From the NCBI GenBank assembly GCA_040954595.2, contig CM082577.2, positions 2,356,001-2,420,000 of the forward strand: a stretch of DNA of 64,000 nt, read 5' to 3'. Positions 1 through 14,551 of the stretch are shown in pieces (position 1 is the stretch's first letter; every line of letters begins with the position of its first letter). The stretch comes from Balanoglossus misakiensis (Eukaryota > Hemichordata). A program made the translations under genes and the position numbers. The notes beneath the pieces are model-generated. The model was not told the DNA's origin. It saw nothing but the letters and a program-made list of their open reading frames with translations, and made no database searches.

Positions 1-3000
1 ATGGGTTATAGCTCATAAAAATCATCAGAAAATGACAATTTTTCGACTTTGCGAAATTTCAAAATTTCGTCGATTTTTGGAAAAATCATGGGTTATAGCT
101 CATGAAAATCATCAGAAAATGACAATTTTTCGACTTTGCGAAATTTCAAAATTTCGTAGATTTTTGAAATAATCATGGGTTATAGCTCATGAAAATCATC
201 AGAAAATGACAATTTTTCGACTTTGCAAAATTTCAAAATTTCGTCGATTTTTCAAATAATCATGGGTTATAGCTCATGAATATCATCAGAAAATCACAAT
301 TTTTCGACTTTGCAAAATTTCAAAATTTCGTCGATTTTTCAAATAATCATGGGTTATAGCTCATGAAAATCATCAGAAAATGACAATTTTTCGACTTTGC
401 GAAATTTCAAAATTTCGTCGATTTTTGAAAAAATAATGGGTTATAGCTCACGAAAATCATCAGAAAATGACAATTTTTCGACTTTGCGAAATTTCAAAAT
501 TTCGTCGATTTTTGAAAAAATAATGGGTTATAGCTCACGAAAATCATCAGAAAATGACAATTTTTCGACTCTGCGAAATTTCAAAATTTCGTCGATTTTT
601 GAAAAAATCATGGGTTATAGCTCATGAAAATCATCAGAAAATGACAATTTTTCGACTTTGCAAAATTTCAAAATTTCGTCGATTTTTGAAAAAATCATGG
701 GTTATAGCTCATGAAAATCATCAGAAAATGACAATTTTACGACTTTGCGAAATTTCAAAATTTCGTCGATTTTTGAAAAAATCATGGGTTATAGCTCATG
801 AAAATCATCAGAAAATGACAATTTTTCGACTTTGCGAAATTTCAAAATTTCGTCGATTTTTGAAAAAATCATGGGTTATAGCTCATGAAAGTCGTCAGAA
901 AATGACAATTTTTCGACTTTGCGAAATTTCAAAATTTCGTCGATTTTTGAAAAAATCATGGGTTATAGCTCATGAAAATCATCAGAAAATGACAATTTTT
1001 CGACTCTGCGAAATTTCAAAATTTCGTCGATTTTTGAAAAAATCATGGGTTATAGCTCATGAAAATCATCAGAAAATGACAATTTTTCGACTTTGCGAAA
1101 TTTCAAAATTTCGTCGATTTTTCAAATAATCATGGGTTATAGCTCATGAAAATCATCAGAAAATGACAATTTTTCGACATTGCAAAATTTCAAAATTTCG
1201 TCGATTTTTGAAAAAACATGGGTTATAGCTCATGAAAATCATCAGAAAATGACAATTTTTCGACTTTGCGAAATTTCAAAATTTCGTCGTTTTTTGAAAA
1301 AAATCATGGGTTATAGCTCATAAAAATCATCAGAAAATGACAATTTTTCGACTTTGCGAAATTTCAAAATTTCGTCGATTTTTGGAAAAATCATGGGTTA
1401 TAGCTCATGAAAATCATCAGAAAATGACAATTTTTCGACTTTGCGAAATTTCAAAATTTCGTCGATTTTTGAAAAAATCATGGGTTATAGCTCATGAAAA
1501 TCATCAGAAAATGACAATTTTTCGACTTTGCAAAATTTCAAAATTTCGTCGATTTTTCAAATAATCATGGGTTATAGCTCATGAATATCATCAGAAAATC
1601 ACAATTTTTCGACTTTGCAAAATTTCAAAATTTCGTCGATTTTTCAAATAATCATGGGTTATAGCTCATGAAAATCATCAGAAAATGACAATTTTTCGAC
1701 TTTGCGAAATTTCAAAATTTCGTCGATTTTTGAAAAAATAATGGGTTATAGCTCATGAAAATCATCAGAAAATGACAATTTTTCGACTTTGCGAAATTTC
1801 AAAATTTCGTAGATTTTTGAAATAATCATGGGTTATAGCTCATGAAAATCATCAGAAAATGACAATTTTTCGACTTTGCAAAATTTCAAAATTTCGTCGA
1901 TTTTTCAAATAATCATGGGTTATAGCTCATGAATATCATCAGAAAATCACAATTTTTCGACTTTGCAAAATTTCAAAATTTCGTCGATTTTTCAAATAAT
2001 CATGGGTTATAGCTCATGAAAATCATCAGAAAATGACAATTTTTCGACTTTGCGAAATTTCAAAATTTCGTCGATTTTTGAAAAAATAATGGGTTATAGC
2101 TCACGAAAATCATCAGAAAATGACAATTTTTCGACTCTGCGAAATTTCAAAATTTCGTCGATTTTTGAAAAAATCATGGGTTATAGCTCATGAAAATCAT
2201 CAGAAAATGACAATTTTTCGACTTTGCAAAATTTCAAAATTTCGTCGATTTTTGAAAAAATCATGGGTTATAGCTCATGAAAATCATCAGAAAATGACAA
2301 TTTTACGACTTTGCGAAATTTCAAAATTTCGTCGATTTTTGAAAAAATCATGGGTTATAGCTCATGAAAATCATCAGAAAATGACAATTTTACGACTTTG
2401 CGAAATTTCAAAATTTCGTCGATTTTTGAAAAAATCATGGGTTATAGCTCATGAAAATCATAAGAAAATGACAATTTTACGACTTTGCGAAATTTCAAAA
2501 ATTCGTCGATTTTTGAAAAAATCATGGGTTATAGCTCATGAAAATCATCAGAAAATGACAATTTTTCGACTTTGCGAAATTTCAAAATTTCGTCGATTTT
2601 TGAAAAAATCATGGGTTATAGCTCATGAAAGTCGTCAGAAAATGACAATTTTTCGACTTTGCGAAATTTCAAAATTTCGTCGATTTTTGAAAAAATCATG
2701 GGTTATAGCTCATGAAAATCATCAGAAAATGACAATTTTTCGACTCTGCGAAATTTCAAAATTTCGTCGATTTTTGAAAAAATCATGGGTTATAGCTCAT
2801 GAAAATCATCAGAAAATGACAATTTTTCGACTTTGCGAAATTTCAAAATTTCGTCGATTTTTCAAATAATCATGGGTTATAGCTCATGAAAATCATCAGA
2901 AAATGACAATTTTTCGACATTGCAAAATTTCAAAATTTCGTCGATTTTTGAAAAAACATGGGTTATAGCTCATGAAAATCATCAGAAAATGACAATTTTT

Positions 3001-3814
3001 CGACTTTGCGAAATTTCAAAATTTCGTCGTTTTTTGAAAAAAATCATGGGTTATAGCTCATAAAAATCATCAGAAAATGACAATTTTTCGACTTTGTGAA
3101 ATTTCAAAATTTCGTCGATTTTTGGAAAAATCATGGGTTATAGCTCATGAAAATCATCAGAAAATGACAATTTTTCGACTTTGCGAAATTTCAAAATTTC
3201 GTCGATTTTTGAAAAAATCATGGGTTATAGCTCATGAAAATCATCAGAAAATGACAATTTTTCGACTTTGCGAAATTTCAAAATTTCGTAGATTTTTGAA
3301 ATAATCATGGGTTATATAGCTCATGAAAATCATCAGAAAATGACAATTTTTCGACTTTGCAAAATTTCAAAATTTCGTCGATTTTTCAAATAATCATGGG
3401 TTATAGCTCATGAATATCATCAGAAAATCACAATTTTTCGACTTTGCAAAATTTCAAAATTTCGTCGATTTTTCAAATAATCATGGGTTATAGCTCATGA
3501 AAATCATCAGAAAATGACAATTTTTCGACTTTGCGAAATTTCAAAATTTCGTCGATTTTTGAAAAAATAATGGGTTATAGCTCACGAAAATCATCAGAAA
3601 ATGACAATTTTTCGACTCTGCGAAATTTCAAAATTTCGTCGATTTTTGAAAAAATCATGGGTTATAGCTCATGAAAATCATCAGAAAATGACAATTTTTC
3701 GACTTTGCAAAATTTCAAAATTTCGTCGATTTTTGAAAAAATCATGGGTTATAGCTCATGAAAATCATCAGAAAATGACAATTTTACGACTTTGCGAAAT
3801 TTCAAAATTTCGTC

Positions 3815-6800
3815 GATTTTTGAAAAAATCATGGGTTATAGCTCATGAAAATCATCAGAAAATGACAATTTTACGACTTTGCGAAATTTCAAAATTTCGT
3901 CGATTTTTGAAAAAATCATGGGTTATAGCTCATGAAAATCATAAGAAAATGACAATTTTACGACTTTGCGAAATTTCAAAATTTCGTCGATTTTTGAAAA
4001 AATCATGGGTTATAGCTCATGAAAATCATCAGAAAATGACAATTTTTCGACTTTGCGAAATTTCAAAATTTCGTCGATTTTTGAAAAAATCATGGGTTAT
4101 AGCTCATGAAAGTCGTCAGAAAATGACAATTTTTCGACTTTGCGAAATTTCAAAATTTCGTCGATTTTTGAAAAAATCATGGGTTATAGCTCATGAAAAT
4201 CATCAGAAAATGACAATTTTTCGACTCTGCGAAATTTCAAAATTTCGTCGATTTTTGAAAAAATCATGGGTTATAGCTCATGAAAATCATCAGAAAATGA
4301 CAATTTTTCGACTTTGCGAAATTTCAAAATTTCGTCGATTTTTGAAAAAATCATGGGTTATAGCTCATGAAAATCATCAGAAAATGACAATTTTTCGACT
4401 TTGCGAAATTTCAAAATTTCGTCGATTTTTGAAATAATCATGGGTTATAGCTCATGAAAATCATCAGAAAATGACAATTTTTCGACTCTGCGAAATTTCA
4501 AAATTTCGTCGATTTTTGAAAAAATCATGGGTTATAGCTCATGAAAATCATCAGAAAATGACAATTTTTCGACTTTGCGAAATTTCAAAATTTCGTCGAT
4601 TTTTGAAATAATCATGGGTTATAGCTCTTGAAAATCATCAGAAAATGACAATTTTTCGACTTTGCGAAATTTCAAAATTTCGTCGATTTTTGAAAAAATC
4701 ATGGGTTATAGCTCATGAAAATCATCAGAAAATGACAATTTTTCGACTTTGCGAAATTTCAAAATTTCGTCGATTTTTGAAAAAATCATGGGTTATAGCT
4801 CATGAAAATCATCAGAAAATGACAATTTTTCGACTTTGCGAAATTTCAAAATTTCGTCGATTTTTGAAAAAATCATGGGTTATAGCTCATGAAAATCATC
4901 AGAAAATGACAATTTTTCGACTTTGCGAAATTTCAAAATTTCGTCGATTTTTGAAAAAATCATGGGTTATAGCTCATGAAAATCATCAGAAAATGACAAT
5001 TTTTCGACTTTGCGAAATTTCAAAATTTCGTCGATTTTTCAAATAATCATGGGTTATAGCTCATGAAAATCATCAGAAAATGACAATTTTTCGACATTGC
5101 AAAATTTCAAAATTTCGTCGATTTTTGAAAAAACATGGGTTATAGCTCATGAAAATCATCAGAAAATGACAATTTTTCGACTTTGCGAAATTTCAAAATT
5201 TCGTCGTTTTTTGAAAAAAATCATGGGTTATAGCTCATAAAAATCATCAGAAAATGACAATTTTTCGACTTTGCGAAATTTCAAAATTTCGTCGATTTTT
5301 GGAAAAATCATGGGTTATAGCTCATGAAAATCATCAGAAAATGACAATTTTTCGACTTTGCGAAATTTCAAAATTTCATCGATTTTTGAAAAAATCATGG
5401 GTTAGCTCATGAAAATCATCAGAAAATGACAATTTTTCGACTTTGCGAAATTTCAAAATTTTGTCGATTTTTGAAAAAATCATGGGTTATAGCTCAGGAA
5501 AATCATCAGAAAATGACAATTTTTCGACTTTGCAAAATTTCAAAATTTCGTCGATTTTTGAAAAAATCATGGGTTATAGCTCAGGAAAATCATCAGAAAA
5601 TGACAATTTTTCGACTTTGCGAAATTTCAAAATTTCGTCGATTTTTGAAAAAATCATGTGTTATAGCTCATGAAAATCATCAGAAAATGACATTTTTTCG
5701 ACTTTGCGAAATTTCAAAATTTCGTCGATTTTTGAAAAAATCATGGGTTATAGCTCATGAAAATCATCAGAAAATGACAATTTTTCGACTTTGCGAAATT
5801 TCAAAATTTCGTCGATTTTTGAAAAAATCATGGGTTATAGCTCATGAAAATCATCAGAAAATGACAATTTTTACGACTTTGCGAAATTTCAAAATTTCGT
5901 CGATTTTTTAAAAAAATCATGGGTTATAGCTCATGAAAATCATCAGAAAATGACAATTTTTCGACTTTGCGAAATTTCAAAATTTCGTCAATTTTTGAAA
6001 TAATCATCTGTTATAGCTCTTGAAAATCATCAGAAAATGACAATTTTTCGACTTTGCCAAATTTCAAAATTTCGTCGATTTTTGAAAAAATCATGGGTTA
6101 TAGCTCATGAAAATCATCAGAAACTGACAATTTTTCGACTTTGCGAAATTTCAAAATTTCGTCGATTTTTGAAATAATCATGGGTTATAGCTCATGAAAA
6201 TCATCAGAAAATGACAATTTTTCGACTTTGCGAAATTTCAAAATTTCGTCGATTTTTGAAAAATCATGGGTTATAGCTCATGAAAATCATCAGAAAATGA
6301 CAATTTTACGACTTTGCGAAATTTCAAAATTTCGTCGATTTTTGAAAAAATCATGGGTTATAGCTCATGAAAATCATAAGAAAATGACAATTTTACGACT
6401 TTGCGAAATTTCAAAATTTCGTCGATTTTTGAAAAAATCATGGGTTATAGCTCATGAAAATCATCAGAAAATGACAATTTTTCGACTTTGCGAAATTTCA
6501 AAATTTCGTCGATTTTTGAAAAAATCATGGGTTATAGCTCATGAAAGTCGTCAGAAAATGACAATTTTTCGACTTTGCGAAATTTCAAAATTTCGTCGAT
6601 TTTTGAAAAAATCATGGGTTATAGCTCATGAAAATCATCAGAAAATGACAATTTTTCGACTCTGCGAAATTTCAAAATTTCGTCGATTTTTGAAAAAATC
6701 ATGGGTTATAGCTCATGAAAATCATCAGAAAATGACAATTTTTCGACTTTGCGAAATTTCAAAATTTCGTCGATTTTTGAAAAAATCATGGGTTATAGCT

Positions 6801-8684
6801 CATGAAAATCATCAGAAAATGACAATTTTTCGACTTTGCGAAATTTCAAAATTTCGTCGATTTTTGAAATAATCATGGGTTATAGCTCATGAAAATCATC
6901 AGAAAATGACAATTTTTCGACTCTGCGAAATTTCAAAATTTCGTCGATTTTTGAAAAAATCATGGGTTATAGCTCATGAAAATCATCAGAAAATGACAAT
7001 TTTTCGACTTTGCGAAATTTCAAAATTTCGTCGATTTTTGAAATAATCATGGGTTATAGCTCTTGAAAATCATCAGAAAATGACAATTTTTCGACTTTGC
7101 GAAATTTCAAAATTTCGTCGATTTTTGAAAAAATCATGGGTTATAGCTCATGAAAATCATCAGAAAATGACAATTTTTCGACTTTGCGAAATTTCAAAAT
7201 TTCGTCGATTTTTGAAAAAATCATGGGTTATAGCTCATGAAAATCATCAGAAAATGACAATTTTTCGACTTTGCGAAATTTCAAAATTTCGTCGATTTTT
7301 GAAAAAATCATGGGTTATAGCTCATGAAAATCATCAGAAAATGACAATTTTTCGACTTTGCGAAATTTCAAAATTTCGTCGATTTTTGAAAAAATCATGG
7401 GTTATAGCTCATGAAAATCATCAGAAAATGACAATTTTTCGACTTTGCGAAATTTCAAAATTTCGTCGATTTTTCAAATAATCATGGGTTATAGCTCATG
7501 AAAATCATCAGAAAATGACAATTTTTCGACATTGCAAAATTTCAAAATTTCGTCGATTTTTGAAAAAACATGGGTTATAGCTCATGAAAATCATCAGAAA
7601 ATGACAATTTTTCGACTTTGCGAAATTTCAAAATTTCGTCGTTTTTTGAAAAAAATCATGGGTTATAGCTCATAAAAATCATCAGAAAATGACAATTTTT
7701 CGACTTTGCGAAATTTCAAAATTTCGTCGATTTTTGGAAAAATCATGGGTTATAGCTCATGAAAATCATCAGAAAATGACAATTTTTCGACTTTGCGAAA
7801 TTTCAAAATTTCATCGATTTTTGAAAAAATCATGGGTTAGCTCATGAAAATCATCAGAAAATGACAATTTTTCGACTTTGCGAAATTTCAAAATTTTGTC
7901 GATTTTTGAAAAAATCATGGGTTATAGCTCAGGAAAATCATCAGAAAATGACAATTTTTCGACTTTGCAAAATTTCAAAATTTCGTCGATTTTTGAAAAA
8001 ATCATGGGTTATAGCTCAGGAAAATCATCAGAAAATGACAATTTTTCGACTTTGCGAAATTTCAAAATTTCGTCGATTTTTGAAAAAATCATGTGTTATA
8101 GCTCATGAAAATCATCAGAAAATGACATTTTTTCGACTTTGCGAAATTTCAAAATTTCGTCGATTTTTGAAAAAATCATGGGTTATAGCTCATGAAAATC
8201 ATCAGAAAATGACAATTTTTCGACTTTGCGAAATTTCAAAATTTCGTCGATTTTTGAAAAAATCATGGGTTATAGCTCATGAAAATCATCAGAAAATGAC
8301 AATTTTTACGACTTTGCGAAATTTCAAAATTTCGTCGATTTTTTAAAAAAATCATGGGTTATAGCTCATGAAAATCATCAGAAAATGACAATTTTTCGAC
8401 TTTGCGAAATTTCAAAATTTCGTCAATTTTTGAAATAATCATCTGTTATAGCTCTTGAAAATCATCAGAAAATGACAATTTTTCGACTTTGCCAAATTTC
8501 AAAATTTCGTCGATTTTTGAAAAAATCATGGGTTATAGCTCATGAAAATCATCAGAAAATGACAATTTTTCGACTTTGCGAAATTTCAAAATTTCGTCGA
8601 TTTTTGAAATAATCATGGGTTATAGCTCATGAAAATCATCAGAAAATGACAATTTTTCGACTTTGCGAAATTTCAAAATTTCGT
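3815..8684. repeat. 28-monomer (~2435 bp) higher-order repeat, two tandem copies
   Basis: Rare variants recur exactly 2435 bp apart inside the satellite. The TATA-deleted monomer lies at 5399 and 7834. The open stretches 4645-5046 and 7080-7481 match, as do 5426-5911 and 7861-8346, and the CATCTGTTATAGCTCTTG variant recurs near 6005 and 8440. The copies therefore run roughly 3815-6249 and 6250-8684. Small differences, such as AAACTGAC at 6121 in the first copy only, show they are not perfectly identical. Boundaries are approximate because every monomer resembles every other. The same pair recurs about 9659 bp to the right (15058 and 17493). Confidence 0.85.
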
Positions 8685-11600
8685 CGATTTTTGAAATAAT
8701 CATGGGTTATAGCTCATGAAAATCATCAGAAAATGACAATTTTTCGACTTTGCGAAATTTCAAAATTTCGTCGATTTTTGAAAAAATCATGGGTTATAGC
8801 TCATGAAAATCATCAGAAAATGACAATTTTTCGACTCTGCGAAATTTCAAAATTTCGTCGATTTTTGAAAAAATCATGGGTTATAGCGCATGAAAATCAT
8901 AAGAAAATGACAATTTTACGACTCTGCGAAATTTCAAAATTTCGTCGATTTTTGAAAAAATCATGGGTTATAGCTCATGAAAATCATCAGAAAATGACAA
9001 TTTTTCGACTTTGCAAAATTTCAAAATTTCGTCGATTTTTGAAAAAATCATGGGTTATAGCTCATGAAGATCATCAGAAAATGACAATTTTACGACTTTG
9101 CGAAATTTCAAAATTTCGTCGATTTTTGAAAAAATCATGGGTTATAGCTCATGAAAATCATAAGAAAATGACAATTTTACGACTTTGCGAAATTTCAAAA
9201 TTTCGTCGATTTTTGAAAAAATCATGGGTTATAGCTCATGAAAATCATCAGAAAATGACAATTTTTCGACTTTGCGAAATTTCAAAATTTCGTCGATTTT
9301 TGAAAAAATCATGCGTTATAGCTCATGAAAATCGTCAGAAAATGACAATTTTTCGACTTTGCGAAATTTCAAAATTTCGTCGATTTTTGAAAAAATCATG
9401 GGTTATAGCTCATAAAAATCATCAGAAAATGACAATTTTTCGACTCTGCGAAATTTCAAAATTTCGTCGATTTTTGAAAAAATCATGGGTTATAGCTCAT
9501 GAAAATCATCAGAAAATGACAATTTTTCGACTCTGCGAAATTTCAAAATTTCGTCGATTTTTGAAAAAATCATGGGTTATAGCTCATGAAAATCATCAGA
9601 AAATGACAATTTTTCGACTCTGCGAAATTTCAAAATTTCGTCGATTTTTGAAAAAATCATGGGTTATAGCTCTTGAAAATCATCAGAAAATGACAATTTT
9701 TCGACTTTGCCAAATTTCAAAATTTCGTCGATTTTTGAAATAATCATGGGTTATAGCTCTTGAAAATCATCAGAAAATGACAATTTTTCGACTTTGCCAA
9801 ATTTCAAAATTTCGTCGATTTTTGAAAAAATCATGGGTTATAGCTCATGAAAATCATCAGAAAATGACAATTTTTCGACTTTGCGAAATTTCAAAATTTC
9901 GTCGATTTTTGAAAAAATCATGGGTTATAGCTCATGAAAATCATCAGAAAATGACAATTTTTCGACTTTGCGAAATTTCAAAATTTCGTCGATTTTTGAA
10001 AAAATCATGGGTTATAGCTCAGGAAAATCATCAGAAAATGACAATTTTTCGACTTTGCAAAATTTCAAAATTTCGTCGATTTTTGAAAAAATCATGGGTT
10101 ATAGCTCAGGAAAATCATCAGAAAATGACAATTTTTCGACTTTGCGAAATTTCAAAATTTCGTCGATTTTTGAAAAAATCATGTGTTATAGCTCATGAAA
10201 ATCATCAGAAAATGACATTTTTTCGACTTTGCGAAATTTCAAAATTTCGTCGATTTTTGAAAAAATCATGGGTTATAGCTCATGAAAATCATCAGAAAAT
10301 GACAATTTTTCGACTTTGCGAAATTTCAAAATTTCGTCGATTTTTGAAAAAATCATGGGTTATAGCTCATGAAAATCATCAGAAAATGACAATTTTACGA
10401 CTTTGCGAAATTTCAAAATTTCGTCGATTTTTTAAAAAAATCATGGGTTATAGCTCATGAAAATCATCAGAAAATGACAATTTTTCGACTTTGCGAAATT
10501 TCAAAATTTCGTCAATTTTTGAAATAATCATCTGTTATAGCTCTTGAAAATCATCAGAAAATGACAATTTTTCGACTTTGCCAAATTTCAAAATTTCGTC
10601 GATTTTTGAAAAAATCATGGGTTATAGCTCATGAAAATCATCAGAAAATGACAATTTTTCGACTTTGCGAAATTTCAAAATTTCGTCGATTTTTGAAATA
10701 ATCATGGGTTATAGCTCATGAAAATCATCAGAAAATGACAATTTTTCGACTTTGCGAAATTTCAAAATTTCGTCGATTTTTGAAATAATCATGGGTTATA
10801 GCTCATGAAAATCATCAGAAAATGACAATTTTTCGACTTTGCGAAATTTCAAAATTTCGTCGATTTTTGAAAAAATCATGGGTTATAGCTCATGAAAATC
10901 ATCAGAAAATGACAATTTTTCGACTCTGCGAAATTTCAAAATTTCGTCGATTTTTGAAAAAATCATGGGTTATAGCGCATGAAAATCATAAGAAAATGAC
11001 AATTTTACGACTCTGCGAAATTTCAAAATTTCGTCGATTTTTGAAAAAATCATGGGTTATAGCTCATGAAAATCATCAGAAAATGACAATTTTTCGACTT
11101 TGCAAAATTTCAAAATTTCGTCGATTTTTGAAAAAATCATGGGTTATAGCTCATGAAGATCATCAGAAAATGACAATTTTACGACTTTGCGAAATTTCAA
11201 AATTTCGTCGATTTTTGAAAAAATCATGGGTTATAGCTCATGAAAATCATAAGAAAATGACAATTTTACGACTTTGCGAAATTTCAAAATTTCGTCGATT
11301 TTTGAAAAAATCATGGGTTATAGCTCAGGAAAATCGTCAGAAAATGACAATTTTTCGACTTTGCGAAATTTCAAAATTTCGTCGATTTTTGAAAAAATCA
11401 TGGGTTATAGCTCATAAAAATCATCAGAAAATGACAATTTTTCGACTCTGCGAAATTTCAAAATTTCGTCGATTTTTGAAAAAATCATGGGTTATAGCTC
11501 ATGAAAATCATCAGAAAATGACAATTTTTCGACTCTGCGAAATTTCAAAATTTCGTCGATTTTTGAAAAAATCATGGGTTATAGCTCATGAAAATCATCA

Positions 11601-14551
11601 GAAAATGACAATTTTTCGACTCTGCGAAATTTCAAAATTTCGTCGATTTTTGAAAAAATCATGGGTTATAGCTCATGAAAATCATCAGAAAATGACAATT
11701 TTACGACTTTGCGAAATTTCAAAATTTCGTCGATTTTTTAAAAAAATCATGGGTTATAGCTCATGAAAATCATCAGAAAATGACAATTTTTCGACTTTGC
11801 GAAATTTCAAAATTTCGTCAATTTTTGAAATAATCATCTGTTATAGCTCTTGAAAATCATCAGAAAATGACAATTTTTCGACTTTGCCAAATTTCAAAAT
11901 TTCGTCGATTTTTGAAAAAATCATGGGTTATAGCTCATGAAAATCATCAGAAAATGACAATTTTTCGACTTTGCGAAATTTCAAAATTTCGTCGATTTTT
12001 GAAATAATCATGGGTTATAGCTCATGAAAATCATCAGAAAATGACAATTTTTCGACTTTGCGAAATTTCAAAATTTCGTCGATTTTTGAAATAATCATGG
12101 GTTATAGCTCATGAAAATCATCAGAAAATGACAATTTTTCGACTTTGCGAAATTTCAAAATTTCGTCGATTTTTGAAAAAATCATGGGTTATAGCTCATG
12201 AAAATCATCAGAAAATGACAATTTTTCGACTCTGCGAAATTTCAAAATTTCGTCGATTTTTGAAAAAATCATGGGTTATAGCGCATGAAAATCATAAGAA
12301 AATGACAATTTTACGACTCTGCGAAATTTCAAAATTTCGTCGATTTTTGAAAAAATCATGGGTTATAGCTCATGAAAATCATCAGAAAATGACAATTTTT
12401 CGACTTTGCAAAATTTCAAAATTTCGTCGATTTTTGAAAAAATCATGGGTTATAGCTCATGAAGATCATCAGAAAATGACAATTTTACGACTTTGCGAAA
12501 TTTCAAAATTTCGTCGATTTTTGAAAAAATCATGGGTTATAGCTCATGAAAATCATAAGAAAATGACAATTTTACGACTTTGCGAAATTTCAAAATTTCG
12601 TCGATTTTTGAAAAAATCATGGGTTATAGCTCAGGAAAATCGTCAGAAAATGACAATTTTTCGACTTTGCGAAATTTCAAAATTTCGTCGATTTTTGAAA
12701 AAATCATGGGTTATAGCTCATAAAAATCATCAGAAAATGACAATTTTTCGACTCTGCGAAATTTCAAAATTTCGTCGATTTTTGAAAAAATCATGGGTTA
12801 TAGCTCATGAAAATCATCAGAAAATGACAATTTTTCGACTCTGCGAAATTTCAAAATTTCGTCGATTTTTGAAAAAATCATGGGTTATAGCTCATGAAAA
12901 TCATCAGAAAATGACAATTTTTCGACTCTGCGAAATTTCAAAATTTCGTCGATTTTTGAAAAAATCATGGGTTATAGCTCTTGAAAATCATCAGAAAATG
13001 ACAATTTTTCGACTTTGCCAAATTTCAAAATTTCGTCGATTTTTGAAATAATCATGGGTTATAGCTCTTGAAAATCATCAGAAAATGACAATTTTTCGAC
13101 TTTGCCAAATTTCAAAATTTCGTCGATTTTTGAAAAAATCATGGGTTATAGCTCATGAAAATCATCAGAAAATGACAATTTTTCGACTTTGCGAAATTTC
13201 AAAATTTCGTCGATTTTTGAAAAAATCATGGGTTATAGCTCATGAAAATCATCAGAAAATGACAATTTTTCGACTTTGCGAAATTTCAAAATTTCGTCGA
13301 TTTTTGAAAAAATCATGGGTTATAGCTCATGAAAATCATCAGAAAATGACAATTTTTCGACCATGCGAAATTTCAAAATTTCGTCGATTTTTGAAATAAT
13401 CATGGGTTATAGCTCATGAAAATCATCAGAAAATGACAATTTTTCGACTTTGCGAAATTTCAAAATTTCGTCGATTTTTGAAATAATCATGGGTTATAGC
13501 TCATGAAAATCATCAGAAAATGACAATTTTTCGACTTTGCGAAATTTCAAAATTTCGTCGATTTTTGAAAAAATCATGGGTTATAGCTCATGAAAATCAT
13601 CAGAAAATGACAATTTTTCGACTTTGCGAAATTTCAAAATTTCGTCGATTTTTGAAAAAATCATGGGTTATAGCTCATGAAAATCATCAGAAAATGACAA
13701 TTTTTCGACTCTGCGAAATTTCAAAATTTCGTCGATTTTTGAAAAAATCATGGGTTATAGCTCATGAAAATCATCAGAAAATGACAATTTTTCGACTCTG
13801 CGAAATTTCAAAATTTCGTCGATTTTTGAAAAAATCATGGGTTATAGCTCATGAAAATCATCAGAAAATGACAATTTTTCGACTTTGCGAAATTTCAAAA
13901 TTTCGTCGATTTTTGAAAAAATCATGGGTTATAGCTCATGAAAATCATCAGAAAATGACAATTTTTCGACTTTGCGAAATTTCAAAATTTTGTCGATTTT
14001 TGAAAAAATCATGGGTTATAGCTCAGGAAAATCATCAGAAAATGACAATTTTTCGACTTTGCGAAATTTCAAAATTTCGTCGATTTTTGAAAAAATCATG
14101 GGTTATAGCTCATGAAAATCATCAGAAAATGACAATTTTTCGACTTTGCGAAATTTCAAAATTTCGTCGATTTTTGAAATAATCATGGGTTATAGCTCAT
14201 GAAAATCATCAGAAAATGACAATTTTTCGACTCTGCGAAATTTCAAAATTTTGTCGATTTTTGAAAAAATCATGGGTTATAGCTCATGAAAATCATCAGA
14301 AAATGACAATTTTTCGACTTTGCGAAATTTCAAAATTTCGTCGATTTTTGAAAAAATCATGGGTTATAGCTCATGAAAATCATCAGAAAATGACAATTTT
14401 ACGACTTTGCGAAATTTCAAAATTTCGTCGATTTTTGAAAAAATCATGGGTTATAGCTCATGAAAATCATCAGAAAATGACAATTTTTCGACTCTGCGAA
14501 ATTTCAAAATTTCGTCGATTTTTGAAAAAAATCATGGGTTATAGCTCATGA
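4893..14551. repeat. Satellite macro-unit, copy A (~9.66 kb)
   Basis: This block is repeated next to itself in the array. Diagnostic variants and open-frame boundaries recur with a constant offset of 9659 bp: 5426-5911 with 15085-15570, 7080-7481 with 16739-17140, 8733-9743 with 18392-19402, and 9777-10460 with 19436-20119. Near its right end the offset becomes 9833 bp, which is two monomers more. The left boundary is inferred from the first base of copy B minus 9659. 9659 bp corresponds to about 111 monomers. Confidence 0.8.
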
